This document shows positions 54,538 to 62,736 of a stretch of 64,000 nucleotides of DNA, in pieces. The position numbers and the translations under genes were made by a program. A model generated the notes under the pieces. It was not told the DNA's origin and did no database searches. It worked only from the letters and a program-made list of their open reading frames with translations. Position 1 is the first letter of the stretch. Each line of letters opens with the position of its first letter. This DNA is from Flavobacterium sp. (GTDB lineage: Bacteria > Bacteroidota > Bacteroidia > Flavobacteriales > Flavobacteriaceae), in contig NZ_JAMWYY010000005.1 of the NCBI RefSeq assembly GCF_024305175.1, positions 6,031-70,030 of the forward strand, given 5' to 3'.

Positions 54538-54663
54538 GGCTGTCTCAAAAGGTTTAGGTGGAAGCTCGCATATCATTCTGATGTGATAAAGAATCTCTTA
54601 ACATCAATGTTAGGATTTATAGCTTCAATACATTTCGCTCAAAATAACACTTTTAAGACAGCC
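54538..54663. repeat. MITE-like repeat with terminal inverted repeats
   Basis: GGCTGTCTCAAAAG at the left end and CTTTTAAGACAGCC at the right end are inverted copies (13 of 14 bases match) bordering 126 bases with no ORF. Inside is a hairpin (TTAACAT-CA-ATGTTAG). The middle reads CATTCTGATGTGATAAAGAATCT and later TTCGCTCAAAATAACA, which I recall as a common intergenic repeat in Bacteroidetes. No target-site duplication is clear. Confidence 0.6.
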
Positions 54664-54667
54664 AATT

Positions 54668-54868
54668 TTATTTCTTCAACATACTATACACTAATCTTAA
54701 AATCAATACTCCAGCAAATACATAAAGTATATATAAAGCTATAGTAAAAAAATTTATAATATAGTATGTATCACCAATATTAAGAACAACATCATTCTCT
54801 CGTAAAACGTAGCCTATTATTAAAATCACTATTAATAAGATAGCCAAAAAAAATTTACTTGAGTTCAT
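54668..54868 (-). CDS. Small two-helix membrane protein
   Basis: A 66-residue protein made of two hydrophobic helices (about 6-23 and 37-62) joined by a short acidic loop (RENDVVLNIGD). Its stop codon lies 4 bases from the end of the MITE-like repeat. The family is unknown. It may pair with the 43-residue membrane ORF just upstream. ORFs this short are uncertain; hydrophobic coherence is the main support. Confidence 0.5.
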   Translation of the reverse strand: MNSSKFFLAILLIVILIIGYVLRENDVVLNIGDTYYIINFFTIALYILYVFAGVLILRLVYSMLKK

Positions 54869-54908
54869 TATAGCTTATTATTATAAAATTAAGATACGGT
54901 ATACAGTA

Positions 54909-55040
54909 TTATCTATCTTCTTTTAATTTTTTAATCTTAAGTTTAAGGTACGTCCTTAATAACAGATATAAGTATATACCTAGTATTATAGGTATTAACA
55001 TAAAAATAGAGGGTAGAATGGTTAAAAAAATTTCTTTCAT
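54909..55040 (-). CDS. 43-residue single-helix membrane protein (not in the ORF track)
   Basis: Reading the minus strand gives MKEIFLTILPSIFMLIPIIL, continuing GIYLYLLLRT and a basic tail YLKLKIKKLKEDR before TAA. This is one membrane helix with a lysine-rich cytoplasmic end. It starts at ATG and lies 40 bases upstream of the 66-residue membrane ORF in the same direction. Function is unknown. The 213 bases above it (55041-55253) hold no gene that I can support. Confidence 0.45.
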   Translation of the reverse strand: MKEIFLTILPSIFMLIPIILGIYLYLLLRTYLKLKIKKLKEDR

Positions 55041-55253
55041 GTCTTGTCGGTTAATTAATGCTCTTTAGTTGTGCATAAATAATCGAACCAGTATTTTTAT
55101 TTACTCTAATAATTATTTGTTTCCTGCTTATTATACCAATTTACATGTCGCCTATGCTAATGCCCATAAGGATATAACTTCTTTATAGTAATTTCAGCAA
55201 ACATAGTTATTATATAAAAACTATTAATAAGTAAATATGGCTATTTTTATAAT

Positions 55254-55778
55254 CTAAGTTAAATATGGTATAAATTTTAGATGTAACTTCCATTTACCAC
55301 TTATTTTTTCATACACATAACCATATCCTTCCCCCTCCCATGAAGTATTATTAGAAAGCATATTAACAATTATTACGGCATATTTGCCGTCTTCTGAGTA
55401 TATAGGTCTTGAAAGTGAAACATATATTTTACCATCATTATTGACTTTAATAACTTCTCCAAAATTTTTTATGATTTGTAATTTATCCTTAACATCGGAT
55501 GGACTAAAAAGATGTTTCTTCCATTTTTCTTTACTAAAGCTTTTATAATGAAATTTTTGTGGAAATTCAATCAATTCCATAGTCGTAAAACCTTCCAAAT
55601 AATCATCTGTTGTTGATACATCCGGAATCTCCAATAATCGGTATGCATCCCATTTGGTATAATTACCTAAAGCAAGCTGCGCTATTTCATAGTCACTACT
55701 ATCTTCTAATTGAATTCCTTGTTTAGATGAACAACTCAATAAGATAATTATTATGAATGTGGAAAGAAATGTTTTCAT
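55254..55778 (-). CDS. Small lipoprotein, unknown function
   Basis: The 174 residues start with a lipoprotein signal (FIIIILLSC/SS, Cys 16). The mature part is mixed, with a beta end (YAVIIVNMLSNN, GYVYEKISGKWKLHL) like that of many NTF2-type or DUF-type lipoproteins. It lies 12 bases downstream of the HEXXH lipoprotein pieces, so it is probably in the same operon. It could be a partner or protective protein of the putative protease, but that is only position-based inference. Confidence 0.6.
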   Translation of the reverse strand: MKTFLSTFIIIILLSCSSKQGIQLEDSSDYEIAQLALGNYTKWDAYRLLEIPDVSTTDDYLEGFTTMELIEFPQKFHYKSFSKEKWKKHLFSPSDVKDKLQIIKNFGEVIKVNNDGKIYVSLSRPIYSEDGKYAVIIVNMLSNNTSWEGEGYGYVYEKISGKWKLHLKFIPYLT

Positions 55779-55790
55779 TATATATAATTA

Positions 55791-56912
55791 TTAGTTGCAA
55801 GAGTTTGAATTACTATGAGGTAACTGTCCATTCCACTCCGAATTTTTTTCTTCAGCAGTAATAATATCTCTAATTATCTGTCGCTCGTTACTGCTTGGAA
55901 TTAGATTAATGAATTCTGGATTTGTAACATATCCTCCATTCATACCAATATCTGTAAGTCCCTGCCATGCCATTGCATTGTAAAAAGAATCAGGTAAATT
56001 GTATCCTTTACCTACTGCATAAGCTTTCAAAGCATCTCCTAAGTTCTGAATATATTGAGTCATAAAAGCATGATGTTGTTGCGGCCCAACAGCGACTTCA
56101 TTTAAATATGCTTGTATCAATTGGGCGTAAGTGGGATTATCTTCGATTGTATGAATACAATTATTATATTCGAAATATAATAATATCGCATGTAAGTTTT
56201 CATGTATTATAGTCATAGCAATTGATAAGTCAGTAGAAGTAGTGATATAATCATGATTCAATTCAATAATCAAATTATAAGCTGGCTCATTTAAACTATT
56301 CGTTGTTACAGGGTTTGGTTGTTTAAAACGTGTACGACCCTTTGTTAATTGAGGTAATTCATGTGAAACCTTATAATGTATATTATGAGAACCTGTTGCT
56401 AAAGGATTAGCAAAAATTGCGTTGAAAATCTGACTCATATCTGAAGCTGAATTATATATATCTTTCACGATATTATTTTGACAAGCTGGGTATACAGTAT
56501 TTAAAATATTATTTGGTATATCACCATTCTCAATATCTTCTATAGCATTTTCGGCAGCCTCTATACTCTCATGTGAGTACTCTTCATCTTCCAAAAATTC
56601 AAGTATTTGTTTAGCAAATTCATTGTTATTTGAATTCTGCATAGCAAAATCAAGTATCTGGTGTGCCAATTGCTCCCTATCCTCGTCAAATGGTATGCGG
56701 TTACCCAGCAGGTTCATTAGCCCGTCCTTTACTTTTTTATTAAAAATCCTGCTCAGCCAAAATTTTTCTGCTTCAGTTAAATCAAATTTAAAGGTTTCAT
56801 AAGTTAAATCTATAACTGGTAATGTTACAACAGGGGGGGGCAAATTCAGGATCGTTACCGCCACCCCCTCCACCAGGCCCTCCGGGGTTAGGCACGGGGC
56901 CGGGAGCATCAA
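55791..56912 (-). pseudogene. C-terminal half of a frameshifted lipoprotein with HEXXH site
   Basis: This reading frame continues the lipoprotein encoded at 56797-57612 if one base is removed from the G8 tract. It holds a helical region and an HEXXH zinc-protease motif (TIIHENLHAILLYFEYN; H237, E238, H241 of this ORF). The N-terminal 26 residues of the track ORF are read out of frame in the Gly/Pro linker and are not real. No signal peptide or plausible start exists for the C-terminal part, so it is made only by frameshift, slippage, or in a sister cell with another tract length. The third zinc ligand is not identified. Confidence 0.65.
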
Positions 56913-57612
56913 AATCAGGTACCATTATTATTATATTCGGACCTCCCCCGCCAACGCTACCACCATTTCCGTTTTCTGTTACAGATAAAGAAGTTGGGCA
57001 TTCTATATAAACTTCATAGTAAAATTCACCCCCACTGTATTGCTCAGTTATTGGATGATAAAAAGTGCGATAAAAACAATTGCCATTTTCATCTCTGTGG
57101 ATAACATGCTGTCCACGTCCATTAGAACTTTTTACAATATATTTATTTTCTAAATTATCGATAGACACATCATTGTTTAAATCTTTTACATCTATATAGT
57201 CAAGCCTATAATCAAATATATAAGATGATGTATTTTGTGCATCATCTTCTAATATCACAAGATTTTCAAATCGTTCAGACACTACACCATCCCTGTAAAT
57301 CTGAAAAGTATAGGTTTTATACTTATCATATTCAATTACCTTTACCTGCCTGTCATCATAAAAGAATCCGTTAATAGTATCATTAACAATAGCTTTTGAT
57401 GACATTGAGCTTCTATCAGCCGCTCTGTTCAATTCGGCATAAGCCTTAGAATTCTTTTTAAATTCTTCAAAAGAAATGGTTTTAACATTAATAGCGCCGG
57501 ATTGGGTACTGCCAGAGGTGGTAATATCATTGTCGTCATTTTGGCAGTTAGTAAAAATCAGCAACACGCATGTTGCCATAGCAGCAGTAAGCAGCCTGAG
57601 AAATTTTTTCAT
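56797..57612 (-). CDS. N-terminal half of the frameshifted surface lipoprotein
   Basis: The 271 residues start with a lipoprotein signal (LLIFTNC/QNDDND). The acidic residues after the Cys fit the Bacteroidetes surface-export signal. The mature part has a domain of about 170 residues, then a Gly/Pro-rich linker (PVPNPGGPGGGGGGND). After the tract the frame changes and ends in 11 unlike residues (PCCNITSYRFNL region). With one base fewer in the tract the protein would be about 606 residues. It has a well-formed promoter upstream. Confidence 0.6.
   Translation of the reverse strand: MKKFLRLLTAAMATCVLLIFTNCQNDDNDITTSGSTQSGAINVKTISFEEFKKNSKAYAELNRAADRSSMSSKAIVNDTINGFFYDDRQVKVIEYDKYKTYTFQIYRDGVVSERFENLVILEDDAQNTSSYIFDYRLDYIDVKDLNNDVSIDNLENKYIVKSSNGRGQHVIHRDENGNCFYRTFYHPITEQYSGGEFYYEVYIECPTSLSVTENGNGGSVGGGGPNIIIMVPDFDAPGPVPNPGGPGGGGGGNDPEFAPPCCNITSYRFNL
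56833..56840 (-). other. G8 homopolymer at the reading-frame break
   Basis: Eight Gs on the plus strand (eight Cs in the coding strand) sit where the two halves meet. Removing one joins them in frame as EFAPPVVTLPVIDL; adding one gives a stop after two codons. Such tracts are slippery and are used for phase variation in other bacteria. A sequencing error is an equal alternative. Confidence 0.75.
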
Positions 57613-57632
57613 TGTTTGTAATTTTAGTTGGA

Positions 57633-57662
57633 CAAAAATAATCCTTCGATTATTATTTACAA
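57633..57662 (-). promoter_or_regulatory. Promoter of the HEXXH lipoprotein operon
   Basis: On the minus strand TTG, a 19-base spacer and TATTTTTG give a full match to TTG-N(17-23)-TAnnTTTG. The ATG is 20 bases downstream. Confidence 0.6.
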
Positions 57663-57860
57663 TTATAACAATTATTCGATATTCTTATTGCGCTTATTCC
57701 TGTTAATAAATTGTTAATTATTATTTCAGCATTAAAAAAAATCATCAATTAGTGTGGCTATATAAATTTTCAAAAAAAACTTCATCGGGCTTTTTCCAGT
57801 TTCAAAATTTCGGCAAAATCATTAATATCATAAAGCTTTTTTTTACCAAAACTGAAAGGC

Positions 57861-58322
57861 TTAAAGTATATTTTTTCGTGATAGATAATCCTGTAGCATA
57901 ATTGTTGCCGAAATTTCATCTACAAGGGCTTTATTTTGCCTCTGTTTCTTCTTTAAGCCACTATCAATCATGGTTTGGAAAGCCATTTTGCTGGTAAAAC
58001 GTTCATCTATCCCTTCTATAGGCATATCAGGGAAGGCTTTTTTAAACTTTTCTGTAAAAGTAGCAACAAGCGGTGCGCTTTGAGACGGCTCATTATTCAT
58101 TTGCTTAGGAATGCCTATTATAACCTTTTCTACCTTTTCATTAGTAAAGTACGCTTGAAGCCATGCAATGGCCGATTCTGATGCTATTGTGGTTAAGCCA
58201 GTTGCTATCATCTGCATTTCGTCTGTTACTGCTATGCCTGTACGCTTTAATCCGTAATCGATTGCCATTATTCTTCCCTTTCCTCTGTTACCGAACAGTG
58301 ACATAGTATTATCTTTACCCAT
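57861..58322 (-). CDS. ruvX: RuvX (YqgF-type) putative Holliday junction resolvase
   Basis: The 153-residue ORF has the RNase H-like fold of the YqgF family: IMAIDYGLKRTGIAVTDEMQM with the first catalytic Asp, then VIIGIPKQMNNEPSQS, IEGIDERFTSKMA and LVDEISATIMLQDYL with the last Asp. It resolves or processes Holliday junctions, or nicks rRNA precursors in relatives. The start is uncertain: homologues begin near the residues KGRIMAIDYG, so the first 8-12 residues may not be translated and ATG 58304 is an alternative. In my memory it usually neighbours def. Confidence 0.88.
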   Translation of the reverse strand: MGKDNTMSLFGNRGKGRIMAIDYGLKRTGIAVTDEMQMIATGLTTIASESAIAWLQAYFTNEKVEKVIIGIPKQMNNEPSQSAPLVATFTEKFKKAFPDMPIEGIDERFTSKMAFQTMIDSGLKKKQRQNKALVDEISATIMLQDYLSRKNIL

Positions 58323-58348
58323 ATATACTGCTTAATCTTTAGTTTAAT

Positions 58349-59083
58349 CTATAACTTGCCCATCCGCAAAAGTAACGGAAAGGTTACCTGTTTGTCGTTA
58401 TTTTCCCAGCTAATTTTTAATTCTTCTTCAATTAAGCTGAAAGGATTTATCCCTTTCTGCTCTTTATAATGCTGCACTGCCGACCATGTTTGCAGGTACC
58501 CTGCAAGTTGTTCAAAATCCCATGTAAAGGTATTGACAAAGTTTCTATCCGTATAAATCTCGTTGAAAGGAAACGGAATGGTTTTATAGTTTTCATCAAG
58601 GTAGCGTCTTTCAGCATCCCAGTACGGGCCCACAATGTCATGATAAAACCTTCTTATTATCTTGTCAGATTCATTGTTAGTCCGCAAAAGCCCGTAACCC
58701 ATAACTGCTATAATGCCTCCGGGTTTCATAATGCGGTAAACCTCTTTATAAAATGCATCAAACTTAAACCAGTGAACCGCCTGTGCCACTGTAATCAGGT
58801 CGAACTTGTTATCATTAAAACCTGTAGCTTCGGCTGGTTGCCTGCTGTAAAATATATTGTCTTTGCTTACAGCATGTTCAAGCTGTTTACTGCTGATATC
58901 TGTAGCATATATTTCTTTAAAGTAAGGTGAAAATAAAGCTGCAACCTGTCCGTTGCCCGTAGCAACATCTAAAGCACAATTTCTACCCACTGCGAAAGAT
59001 AAGATATACGACACCATTTCCTCCGGATAGGCAGGACGGTATTTTGAATATTCTTTTGCAAGTGCCGAAAAATTGTCTTTCAT
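58349..59083 (-). CDS. Class I SAM-dependent methyltransferase
   Basis: A 244-residue protein beginning MKDNFSALAKEYSKYRPAYP. The SAM site is CALDVATGNGQVAALF, followed by IYATDISSKQLEHA and LITVAQAVHWF. MKPGGIIAVMGYG completes the fold. This is the Methyltransf_11 type seen in small-molecule methyltransferases; the substrate is not known. ATG 59083 is preferred to the track's extended start because the first 49 residues do not belong to the fold and overlap the promoter zone. Confidence 0.87.
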   Translation of the reverse strand: MKDNFSALAKEYSKYRPAYPEEMVSYILSFAVGRNCALDVATGNGQVAALFSPYFKEIYATDISSKQLEHAVSKDNIFYSRQPAEATGFNDNKFDLITVAQAVHWFKFDAFYKEVYRIMKPGGIIAVMGYGLLRTNNESDKIIRRFYHDIVGPYWDAERRYLDENYKTIPFPFNEIYTDRNFVNTFTWDFEQLAGYLQTWSAVQHYKEQKGINPFSLIEEELKISWENNDKQVTFPLLLRMGKL

Positions 59084-59193
59084 GATTGACAGATTTTTAG
59101 TAAATTTAATTATTTCCTGCACTTTATGGAAACGAACGGAAAAGATTTGTATTTTGCCCGAATGTTTTAACGATGATAATTTACAGGGATTGT

Positions 59194-59201
59194 TATCTTT
59201 G
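59194..59201 (+). promoter_or_regulatory. Candidate -7 box of dapD
   Basis: TATCTTTG is a perfect TAnnTTTG, 18 bases before the ATG at 59220. No TTG lies at the right spacing upstream. Confidence 0.45.
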
Positions 59202-59219
59202 CCCAAAAACAAAATTGCC

Positions 59220-60035
59220 ATGAATACCATACAAACCCTTATAGAGCAGGCCTGGGATAACAGGCAACTGCTTCAGGAAGAGAAAACCATAAAAGCCATA
59301 CAGGAAGTAATTGATATGCTTGACGCAGGAAAGCTGCGTGTAGCAGAACCCGGCAATGATGGCTGGAAGGTAAACGAATGGGTTAAAAAAGCTGTTGTAC
59401 TTTACTTTCCTATCCGCAAAATGGAAACGCTGGAAGCAGGGATTTTTGAGTATCATGACAAAATGCCGCTAAAGCATAATTATGCTGAAAAAGGGATTCG
59501 CGTAGTACCCAATGCCGTGGCACGCCACGGGGCATATATAGCATCAGGCGTTATATTAATGCCCAGTTATGTAAACATAGGTGCTTATGTAGATGAAGGT
59601 ACTATGGTTGACACATGGGCTACTGTGGGCAGTTGTGCACAAATTGGTAAAAACGTTCACCTTAGCGGCGGTGTGGGCATAGGCGGGGTTTTAGAACCGT
59701 TGCAGGCCGCACCCGTAATAATAGAAGATGGTGCCTTTATAGGCTCACGTTGTATAGTGGTAGAAGGTGTAAGGGTAGAAACTGAAGCTGTTCTTGGCGC
59801 AAATGTATGCCTTACCGCATCTACTAAAATTATTGATGTTACAGGCAATGAACCGGTAGAAATGAAAGGGGTTGTGCCTGCCAGGTCTGTAGTAATACCC
59901 GGCAGCTACACTAAAAAATTTGCCGCAGGCGAATATCAGGTGCCTTGCGCGCTTATAATTGGTAAACGCAAGCCTTCTACCGATTTAAAAACCTCGCTCA
60001 ACAATGCTTTAAGGGAATATGATGTAGCGGTTTAA
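59220..60035 (+). CDS. dapD: 2,3,4,5-tetrahydropyridine-2,6-dicarboxylate N-succinyltransferase
   Basis: A 271-residue enzyme with a helical N-terminus and a left-handed beta-helix of hexapeptide repeats (SGVILMPSYVNIGAYVDEGT, VGIGGVLEPLQAAPVIIEDG, AVLGANVCLTASTKI). It transfers succinyl from succinyl-CoA in the succinylase branch of lysine and meso-diaminopimelate synthesis. The family usually has an Asp and Glu at the active site; the DEGTMVDTWATVG region carries them. I start at ATG 59220, preceded by a -7 box, not at the track's 59073. Confidence 0.95.
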   Translation: MNTIQTLIEQAWDNRQLLQEEKTIKAIQEVIDMLDAGKLRVAEPGNDGWKVNEWVKKAVVLYFPIRKMETLEAGIFEYHDKMPLKHNYAEKGIRVVPNAVARHGAYIASGVILMPSYVNIGAYVDEGTMVDTWATVGSCAQIGKNVHLSGGVGIGGVLEPLQAAPVIIEDGAFIGSRCIVVEGVRVETEAVLGANVCLTASTKIIDVTGNEPVEMKGVVPARSVVIPGSYTKKFAAGEYQVPCALIIGKRKPSTDLKTSLNNALREYDVAV

Positions 60036-60044
60036 AAACTGATA

Positions 60045-61907
60045 ATGAGCGGAAACCAAACTAAAATATCTGCGCTTGCCATTGTTTTTAATGAAGAGCA
60101 CAACATAAGGGAGTACCTGCAAAACATGTCGTTTGCCGACGAAATTGTAGTGGTGGACTCTTTTAGTACCGACATGACTCCTGCTATTATACAGGAGGAA
60201 TTTCCTCATGTGCGCTTTTACCAGCGCGTTTTTGATGATTTCTCATCACAGCGTAACTATACATTAGATCTTGCCACACACGACTGGGTTGCTTTTTTTG
60301 ATGCCGATGAAAGGATAACACCAAAAGGCATTAAAGAAATAACAGATGTTGTTAACAGCAATCCGGAAGAAGTTGCGCTTTGGGTAAAACGTATCTTTTA
60401 CTACCAGGGCAAGCCACTGGTAAACAATAACTTTAACGAAGACCGTACAGCCCGTATATTCCGCAAGTCAAGATGCCGCTATTCTGATAAGCTGGTGCAT
60501 GAAAAGCTTACCATAAACGGTAAAAGCCGCGTGCTTAAGTATGCTATAGAGCATTACTCTTTTATCAATAAAGAAGATTTTCTCCAGAAAAGGCTGCAAT
60601 ACTCCAAGCTAAAAGCCAAAGAGTTTTATAATGAAGGTATTACCACAAATGTGTTTCATTTCACGGTAAGGCCGGCTTTCCGGTTCTTTAAGTACTATGT
60701 GTTAAAGTTCGGGTTTATAAATGGCAGACAGGGCTTTGAGATTGCACGGATTTTAGGCTACCATGTTTATATGCGGTATGTTTACCTGCGCGAAATGAAC
60801 CGCAATTGCAGGAAGATACTGGTAATACAGCAAAAAATGATTGGGGATGTGCTGGCAAGCAGCAGTATTTGCAAAATGCTGAAAGAAGAATACCCGTGTT
60901 CGCGTATTGACTACCTTGTAAATACATTTACAACTCCTGTTGTAGAAAACAATCCTTATATAAACAGGATTATACCCTTTGAAGACCGTTACCGCGAAAG
61001 CAAACGTGCATTTTTCAGTTTTTTAAAAGGGATACGCAAAACCGGATATGATGTGGTTATTGATGCCTACGGAAAGTGGGAAAGCGGAATAATTACCTCT
61101 TTCTCGGGAGCTAAAACCAAAATAGGCTATAAAAAGTGGTACACTTCTTTCTTTTATAATAAAACTGTGGAACCTGATAAAACCGTATCAGGTTCGGCGT
61201 TATACCACCGGATGCAGCTGGCAGAAGCAGCTACAGGCACAAAACACGTTATTGAATATCCTAAAATATACCTGACAGAACAGGAACAGGCAGTGGCTGC
61301 AGCCTATATGGCAGAAAAAACAGATGACTATAAGCCGGTTATAATGATAAGTGTATTGGGCAGCGACGATATAAAGAGCCTGCCTGCGCAGGAAATGGCA
61401 AATATCATCAGCTTTATTGCCGCCACTATTGATGCTACATTGCTTTTTAATTACCTGCCATCGCAGGTTGAGAAGGCGAAAGAGATATACAATTTGTGCA
61501 CTAAGCAGGCACGCGAAAAAATATTGTTTGACTTTTACGTTAAAGGGCTTAGGGACTTTTTAGGAATATTGTCGCAGTGTTCGGCGCTTATAGGCAATGA
61601 AGGCGGAGCTATTAATATGGCAAAAGCGCTTGGAGTACCTACATTTACAATTTTCTCACCGTGGATAAATAAAAACTCGTGGAACATGCTCACACAAACC
61701 GGTGAGCATATAGCTGTACACTTGCAGGATTATTATCCTGAAATTTACGGAGCCAAACACCCAAAAGAATTTAAAGAGAAATCTCTGGAGTTATATCCTA
61801 AGCTAAAGCTTAATTTGTTTGAAGACGATTTAAAATCGTTTTTAAACCATATTACGAAACAGGCGGAAGGCCGGGCTCCTTTACAATTCCGTAGGGAGTC
61901 CATTTAA
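60045..61907 (+). CDS. Fused family 2 and family 9 glycosyltransferase
   Basis: A 620-residue two-domain enzyme. Residues 1-250 are a GT2 domain of the WaaE/LgtF type (AIVFNEEHNIREYL, VVVDSFSTD, FFDADERITP, DxD present). Residues 262-605 are a GT9 heptosyltransferase-like domain (RKILVIQQKMIGDVLASSSI, then LIGNEGGAINMAKALGVPTFTIF). Both act on lipopolysaccharide core in relatives, adding glucose or galactose and heptose. The fusion suggests consecutive steps on one acceptor. It starts 9 bases after dapD. The last 56 bases overlap the convergent GT2 gene. Confidence 0.85.
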   Translation: MSGNQTKISALAIVFNEEHNIREYLQNMSFADEIVVVDSFSTDMTPAIIQEEFPHVRFYQRVFDDFSSQRNYTLDLATHDWVAFFDADERITPKGIKEITDVVNSNPEEVALWVKRIFYYQGKPLVNNNFNEDRTARIFRKSRCRYSDKLVHEKLTINGKSRVLKYAIEHYSFINKEDFLQKRLQYSKLKAKEFYNEGITTNVFHFTVRPAFRFFKYYVLKFGFINGRQGFEIARILGYHVYMRYVYLREMNRNCRKILVIQQKMIGDVLASSSICKMLKEEYPCSRIDYLVNTFTTPVVENNPYINRIIPFEDRYRESKRAFFSFLKGIRKTGYDVVIDAYGKWESGIITSFSGAKTKIGYKKWYTSFFYNKTVEPDKTVSGSALYHRMQLAEAATGTKHVIEYPKIYLTEQEQAVAAAYMAEKTDDYKPVIMISVLGSDDIKSLPAQEMANIISFIAATIDATLLFNYLPSQVEKAKEIYNLCTKQAREKILFDFYVKGLRDFLGILSQCSALIGNEGGAINMAKALGVPTFTIFSPWINKNSWNMLTQTGEHIAVHLQDYYPEIYGAKHPKEFKEKSLELYPKLKLNLFEDDLKSFLNHITKQAEGRAPLQFRRESI

Positions 61908-62685
61908 TTTTCTTTTCCTTAACCTCTTTGCGTATGGCAAGGTTAGCTGCAAGCGATTCAGGGGTTTTATAGCCCCTTGCGTGGTCAAGGTGCAAACAAA
62001 CGGCTTTATGCCTTATTTGCTTGCCTTTAACGCCAAAGTTCTCTAAGCGCTCGCCAAACTCCCTGTCGGGTCCGCCATATTTCATGCGCTCATCATAACC
62101 GTTTATGGCAATCATATCTTCTTTAAAACCGGATGAGTTACAGTTATTAAATGAAGGCGTTGTGGTAGTAATATTATCTAATACCGTAGCCAGTACAGGC
62201 CCTGCAGAGAGCTTCATGGTTTGAGAAAAGCCCAGCTTATCCTGCTTTTTAAGCCAGTTCACATCAAAACAGCGTTGGCTTTCTATATCTTCTTTAGTAA
62301 TAACCGTGCTTGTACTCATAGGGAGTTTGCAGTAACCACCTGAAAGGAACCTGCCTTTTTCGGCAAATTTAGCATGCACTGCTACAAAGTCCTCCCTCGG
62401 AATGCAGTCGCCATCTGTCATTATTATATATTCGTTCGCGGCTTCTACAATGGCTATATTCAGTATTTCCTGCCTGCGGTAGCCTTTATCTTCATGCCAA
62501 AGGTGGCGCAACGGTACCGGGTAATTTTCGGCATAACGGTCAATCAGTTCTTTTGTAGAAGCACGCGAACCATCATCAGCAATAATAAGCTCAAAATCTT
62601 TATAGGTTTGCACACTGTAACCTATAAGTACTTTTTCGAGCCATTTTTCTGCATTATATGTGCTTACTATTACTGATATCTTCAT
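61852..62685 (-). CDS. Family 2 glycosyltransferase, core type
   Basis: A 277-residue GT-A enzyme. MKISVIVSTYNAEKWLEKVL and IIADDGSRAST form the nucleotide site. The acidic site is TDGDCIP (D-x-D), and a galactosyltransferase-like C-terminal motif GYDERMKYGGPDREFGERL provides the E/D acceptor pair. It is probably a lipopolysaccharide-core transferase like its neighbours. Its 3' end overlaps the GT2-GT9 gene by 56 bases, an unusually long convergent overlap. Confidence 0.87.
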   Translation of the reverse strand: MKISVIVSTYNAEKWLEKVLIGYSVQTYKDFELIIADDGSRASTKELIDRYAENYPVPLRHLWHEDKGYRRQEILNIAIVEAANEYIIMTDGDCIPREDFVAVHAKFAEKGRFLSGGYCKLPMSTSTVITKEDIESQRCFDVNWLKKQDKLGFSQTMKLSAGPVLATVLDNITTTTPSFNNCNSSGFKEDMIAINGYDERMKYGGPDREFGERLENFGVKGKQIRHKAVCLHLDHARGYKTPESLAANLAIRKEVKEKKIKWTPYGIVKEPGLPPVS

Positions 62686-62736
62686 AAAAAAAGTCCGTTT
62701 AAATTATCCGCTTTACGGCATGCAAAGGTACTACAT

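Noticed and set aside
55041-55253. Gene-free 213-base stretch between small membrane ORF and lipoprotein
   Set aside because: Searched both strands for ORFs and structured RNA; only a 15-codon ORF was seen.
57782-57870. Minus-strand reading frame IYFKPFSFGKKKLYDINDFAEIL after the ruvX stop
   Set aside because: It reads well for about 30 codons, but it has no start, overlaps the ruvX end in another frame and shows no recognised match. It may be a gene remnant or chance; not enough to annotate.
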